A program made the position numbers and the translations under genes. The notes under the pieces were generated by a model. That model was not told where the DNA came from and made no database searches. It saw only the letters and a list, made by a program, of their open reading frames with translations. From Spirochaeta sp. (GTDB lineage: Bacteria > Spirochaetota > Spirochaetia > DSM-27196 > Alkalispirochaetaceae), in NCBI GenBank assembly GCA_007130865.1, contig SLRR01000001.1, positions 36,098 through 100,097 on the forward strand: a stretch of 64,000 nucleotides of DNA. The letters run 5' to 3'. This document shows, in pieces, positions 61,323-64,000 of the stretch; position 1 is the stretch's first letter, and every line of letters begins with the position of its first letter.

Positions 61323-62297
61323 TCAGGCCAGGATATCTTCGTATATCGTGTGCAGCGCCGGTTCTTCGCTCTTCTCGGCAAAATCCACCGCGGCCTGCAC
61401 CTCGTCTTTAACCTCGTCGTCGAGCTTCTTGTATTGCTCCTCCGTGATCAGACCCGCGTCCATCATCCGGCTCTTGAGCTGAATGATCGGATCCTGACGT
61501 TTGTACTCTTCAAGCTCGTCCTTCGTGCGGTACTTCGCCGGATCGCTGGCGGAGTGCCCCTTATAACGGTAGGTTTTTATGTCGATCAGCCAGGCGTTCC
61601 CGTTTTCCCGGGCATCCGCGGCGACTTCCTTAAGCCCCTCGTAAACCTCGATGAAGTCCATCCCGTTTATGATTTTCCCCTGCAGGTTGTAACCCTCTGC
61701 TTTGACATGGAAGTCTTCTACTCCGGAAACGCGCTTCACCGCGGTTCCCATGCCGAACTGGTTGTTCTCCACGATGTAGATCGCGGGCAGGTTCCAGATC
61801 TTGGCCAGATTGAGGCTTTCGTGGAACGCTCCCTGGTGAATCGCGCCGTCGCCGAAGAAACAGAGCGTAACTCCCTTCTCTCCGAGGTACATCTGCTTGA
61901 ACGCTACCCCGGTAGCCATCGGAATCTGGCCACCTACGATCCCGTTCCCGCCGAGAAAGTGCCGTTCCACGTCAAACATGTGCATGGAGCCACCTTTGCC
62001 CCGGGAACACCCGGTAATCTTACCGTACATCTCGGCCATTACCGATCCGGGTGACATTCCCACCGCAAGGGCGTGCCCGTGGTCCCGGTAGGATGTGAGA
62101 ATGTAATCCTTTTTCAGATCGATCGCCGCCACGGCACCTACCGCGACCGCTTCCTGACCGTTGTAGAGATGCAGAAAGCCACCGATCTTACGCAGCCCGT
62201 ACATCTGGGCCGTTTTCTCTTCGAACCGCCGGATAAGAGTCATATCCCGCAGTGCACTGGTCAGGAATTCCTTGTCGTATTTCTTAACGTCACTCAT
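61323..62297 (-). CDS. pdhA: Pyruvate dehydrogenase E1 alpha subunit
   Basis: 324 residues from ATG 62297. PDH-type motifs: LRKIGGFLHLYNGQEAVAVGAVAAI, YRDHGHALAVG, GKGGSMHMF, and the TPP-binding GDGAIHQGAFHESLNLAKIWNLPAIYIVENN. The phosphorylatable-loop region SVEDFH-like is VSGVEDFHVKAEGYNLQG. AAGGAG is about 12 nt upstream of the start, which is rather long. 31 bp before pdhB. Confidence 0.95.
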   Translation of the reverse strand: MSDVKKYDKEFLTSALRDMTLIRRFEEKTAQMYGLRKIGGFLHLYNGQEAVAVGAVAAIDLKKDYILTSYRDHGHALAVGMSPGSVMAEMYGKITGCSRGKGGSMHMFDVERHFLGGNGIVGGQIPMATGVAFKQMYLGEKGVTLCFFGDGAIHQGAFHESLNLAKIWNLPAIYIVENNQFGMGTAVKRVSGVEDFHVKAEGYNLQGKIINGMDFIEVYEGLKEVAADARENGNAWLIDIKTYRYKGHSASDPAKYRTKDELEEYKRQDPIIQLKSRMMDAGLITEEQYKKLDDEVKDEVQAAVDFAEKSEEPALHTIYEDILA

Positions 62298-62331
62298 ATG
62301 TATTGCTTGCTCCTTTTTATACGTCCGCGGA

Positions 62332-62775
62332 TCAGTCACGGATCCGGACGGATTCGTGCTCTCCGGTTGCAGGCGTGCTGTGATCGATCTCGGTAATCGC
62401 CGTCTCCAGAATTACCAGGTCGTCGATACCAGGGTCGGCGTGCCAGAAGTTTTCCAGGTGTTTCCCCAAAGCTTCCAGGACCGCCGACTTCAATGACGGG
62501 TTGTCCACAACCGCGGCGTCCCCGGATACGAGGACCACCTCGGTAAAACCCTCGGTGTGCAACAACCAGGAGACACGGGAGTTTCGTGCGATCTGGGAAA
62601 CTTTCCGGAACTTACGATCGGTCACCGCGTAGATATGGTTCGGGGCACCACGCAACATTCCCGCCACCATCCAGCGGCTGCAGGGAGCACCGTTTTCGTC
62701 CACGGTGGAAAGAACTGCGATGCAGGACGAGTCGAGAACGCGCTCCAACGCGCTCAGAAGTTTGGTCGAATCCAT
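62332..62775 (-). CDS. Pyridoxamine 5'-phosphate oxidase-like flavin-binding protein
   Basis: 147 residues. PNPOx-like split-barrel: SSCIAVLSTVDENGAPCSRWMVAG, HIYAVTDRKFRKVSQIARNSRVSWLL, VVLVSGDAAVVD. This matches the general stress protein 26/PNPOx superfamily, which binds FMN or F420-type cofactors. It heads the PDH operon with a strong Shine-Dalgarno GAGGAGG at 7 nt. The link to pyruvate oxidation is unknown. Confidence 0.82.
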   Translation of the reverse strand: MDSTKLLSALERVLDSSCIAVLSTVDENGAPCSRWMVAGMLRGAPNHIYAVTDRKFRKVSQIARNSRVSWLLHTEGFTEVVLVSGDAAVVDNPSLKSAVLEALGKHLENFWHADPGIDDLVILETAITEIDHSTPATGEHESVRIRD

Positions 62776-62857
62776 TCAATCCTCCTCGGGAGATCATTCC
62801 AGCTTTTTATTTCTGTCATAGAACGTCCTGATAATGTAATAAATCGCGTCAGGATAT

Positions 62858-62890
62858 AAAACCCGCGGGAATACCGATCCAAGGGGTTTT
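62858..62890. promoter_or_regulatory. Hairpin with AAAACCC/GGGTTTT arms in the PDH/Nqr divergent region
   Basis: AAAACCC (62858-62864) pairs with GGGTTTT (62884-62890); the 19-nt loop begins with CGCGGG, forming a CCCGCGGG palindrome at 62862-62869. It resembles a bidirectional terminator but sits between two divergent genes, so it may be an insulating or operator element. The 241-bp gap is otherwise AT-rich; a TATACT box at 62943-62948 is a weak candidate -10 for the gene at 63017. Confidence 0.4.
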
Positions 62891-63016
62891 TATGATAAAA
62901 ATAATTACCTATTATCACTGTACGTTGATCACCCGGCGCTGCTATACTTAGGGCTAAGATAATTTCGTATCTATATAAACATGTGTGTTTTTATCAGCTT
63001 TTGAGGAGGAATCAGG

Positions 63017-64000
63017 TTGGAATCGATTTTTCAGAAGCAGGACATTATGCGACGGGTCGTGTACTCCATGATTCCGCTCTTCCTATTTGCCACGGTACTG
63101 TACGGATGGCGCGTACTGGTACAGGTGGCGGTAGTGTTTGCGGCGGGAATTGTCACGGAATACTTGTTTACACGACGTCGCGGGAAAAAGGTCAGTGAAG
63201 CGGTCCTGGTAACGTGCGCTATCTACGCGCTCGCACTTCCGCCGGCGCTTCCACTCTGGATCACGATCGTCGGAATTGTATTTGCCGTGGCGCTCGCCAA
63301 GGAAGCGTACGGAGGGTTCGGCCGCAACGTCTTCAACGTAGCGATCGCGGGACGCCTTTTCATATACATCTCCTTTCCCGTTCCATACAACGCATCCTGG
63401 ATGGCTCCCGCCACTCTCGGTCCGTCGGGATTGACCGGGCTCTTCGGGACATCCGGTACTGTCGGAGTGGACACGATCACCGCGGCCACACCGTTGGCCG
63501 GAATCGCCGGCGGAGATATCCCGGGGTTGATGGAACTTTTTCTCGGTTTTCGTGCCGGTTCCATGGGCGAGTCCAGTATCGTCCTGATTCTCCTGGCGAT
63601 GATCTACCTGTTGGTCACACGGACGGCCAACTGGCGCATGATACTTTTCACAGTACTCGGAGCATTGACCGCGGCGGTTGCGTTCTTTTTCAGCGGTCTT
63701 ATTCCGGGAATCGACCCCGCATCCTACCGGGGTTTGCAGGCGTTTGTTCCGATCGCCGTCTACATGATGAGCGGAAGTATCCTGTACGTCGCCGTTTTTA
63801 TGTCCACCGATCCGATTACGGCACCGAACAACCCGCTTGCACAGTACGTGTACGGTGTGATCATCGGCGTCGTATCGATTCTGATCCGGGTGTTCGGCGG
63901 ATTTCCGGAAGGGACCAGCTTCGGCCTCTTCGTCGCAAACGCGTTCAGCCCGCTTCTTGACGAAATCCTGCCAAAGAAGAAAAAGAAGAAGAAAGCTCCC
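63017..64000 (+). CDS. NqrB/RnfD-type subunit of a Na+/H+-pumping oxidoreductase (3' end beyond window)
   Basis: At least 328 residues from TTG 63017, 7 nt after GAGGAGG; the next in-frame ATG is at 63047. Multiple transmembrane helices (YSMIPLFLFATVLYGWRVLV, ITIVGIVFAVALAKEAYGGFGRNVFNVAIAGRLFIY). The FMN-attachment context is DTITAATPLAG, where the Thr before Pro would carry covalent FMN. GSILYVAVFMSTDPITAPNNP is also typical. The last visible residues are a Lys-rich tail. Probably the second gene of an Nqr or Rnf operon transcribed out of the window. Confidence 0.92.
   Translation, partial: MESIFQKQDIMRRVVYSMIPLFLFATVLYGWRVLVQVAVVFAAGIVTEYLFTRRRGKKVSEAVLVTCAIYALALPPALPLWITIVGIVFAVALAKEAYGGFGRNVFNVAIAGRLFIYISFPVPYNASWMAPATLGPSGLTGLFGTSGTVGVDTITAATPLAGIAGGDIPGLMELFLGFRAGSMGESSIVLILLAMIYLLVTRTANWRMILFTVLGALTAAVAFFFSGLIPGIDPASYRGLQAFVPIAVYMMSGSILYVAVFMSTDPITAPNNPLAQYVYGVIIGVVSILIRVFGGFPEGTSFGLFVANAFSPLLDEILPKKKKKKKAP

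Noticed and set aside
62776..63016. Riboswitch in the PDH/Nqr divergent gap
   Set aside because: No recognised aptamer motif; only one hairpin and AT-rich promoter-like sequence.

Overview
The window is about 57% GC by eye and reads as chromosomal DNA of a free-living spirochaete. Pointers to that phylum are a spiro-SPASM type protein, a UPF0164 FadL-like outer-membrane protein, and a giant sialidase-like/SpoIIE phosphatase beside a helical-repeat protein. I could not run a search, so genus is not assigned. There are no rRNA, tRNA, IS, phage or CRISPR features. Genes are tightly packed on both strands, and every gap is under 300 bp.

Layout. 1-2851 (minus): spiro-SPASM protein, glycosyltransferase-like protein and a SpsF-like cytidylyltransferase cut by the window edge. 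2911-4370: xseA-xseB. 4372-7638 (minus): small exported or zinc-ribbon proteins and an esterase. 7700-8879: cupin and a two-TM protein. 8898-17989: the SpoIIE phosphatase, the helical-repeat protein and the UPF0164 protein. 17987-18103: a 40-bp triple repeat. 18104-22771: oxidoreductase, M29 aminopeptidase, two metallophosphoesterases and a MarR regulator. 22872-29256: an unknown basic-tailed protein, a flavoprotein, a nucleotide cyclase and ligA. 29426-34984: lipA, rhomboid, prfA-prmC and RSH. 35127-38993: tpx, bioY-M-N, trmL, proC. 39047-41529: serS and a NeuB/SpsE synthase. 41679-47880: aconitase divergent from a 1127-residue E1-lipoyl-KASIII fusion. 48008-54286: msrB, a two-component pair and a phosphohexomutase. 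54336-57430 (minus): AI-2E family protein, trpS, mutY-like. 57558-62775 (minus): PNPOx-like protein followed by the full pyruvate dehydrogenase operon. 63017-end: an NqrB/RnfD subunit.

How it fits together. lipA, the PDH operon with E3, aconitase and the NqrB/RnfD subunit give lipoate-dependent oxidative carbon metabolism coupled to ion pumping. The fused E1-lipoyl-KASIII protein looks like a device for priming branched-chain fatty acids and would depend on LipA and on an E3. BioMNY would supply biotin for malonyl-CoA synthesis.

Most notable observations: (1) the E1alpha-E1beta-lipoyl-KASIII fusion with intact catalytic residues but no E2 acyltransferase; (2) two copies of a non-coding element whose minus-strand terminator hairpin carries an anti-Shine-Dalgarno loop behind a conserved promoter-like block; (3) many genes whose -10 hexamer ends only 5-9 nt before the start codon, which implies leaderless or near-leaderless mRNAs; (4) a probable CTG start for prmC inside a CTGA overlap; (5) a MutY relative lacking the Fe-S cysteines and with Glu at the catalytic Asp position.
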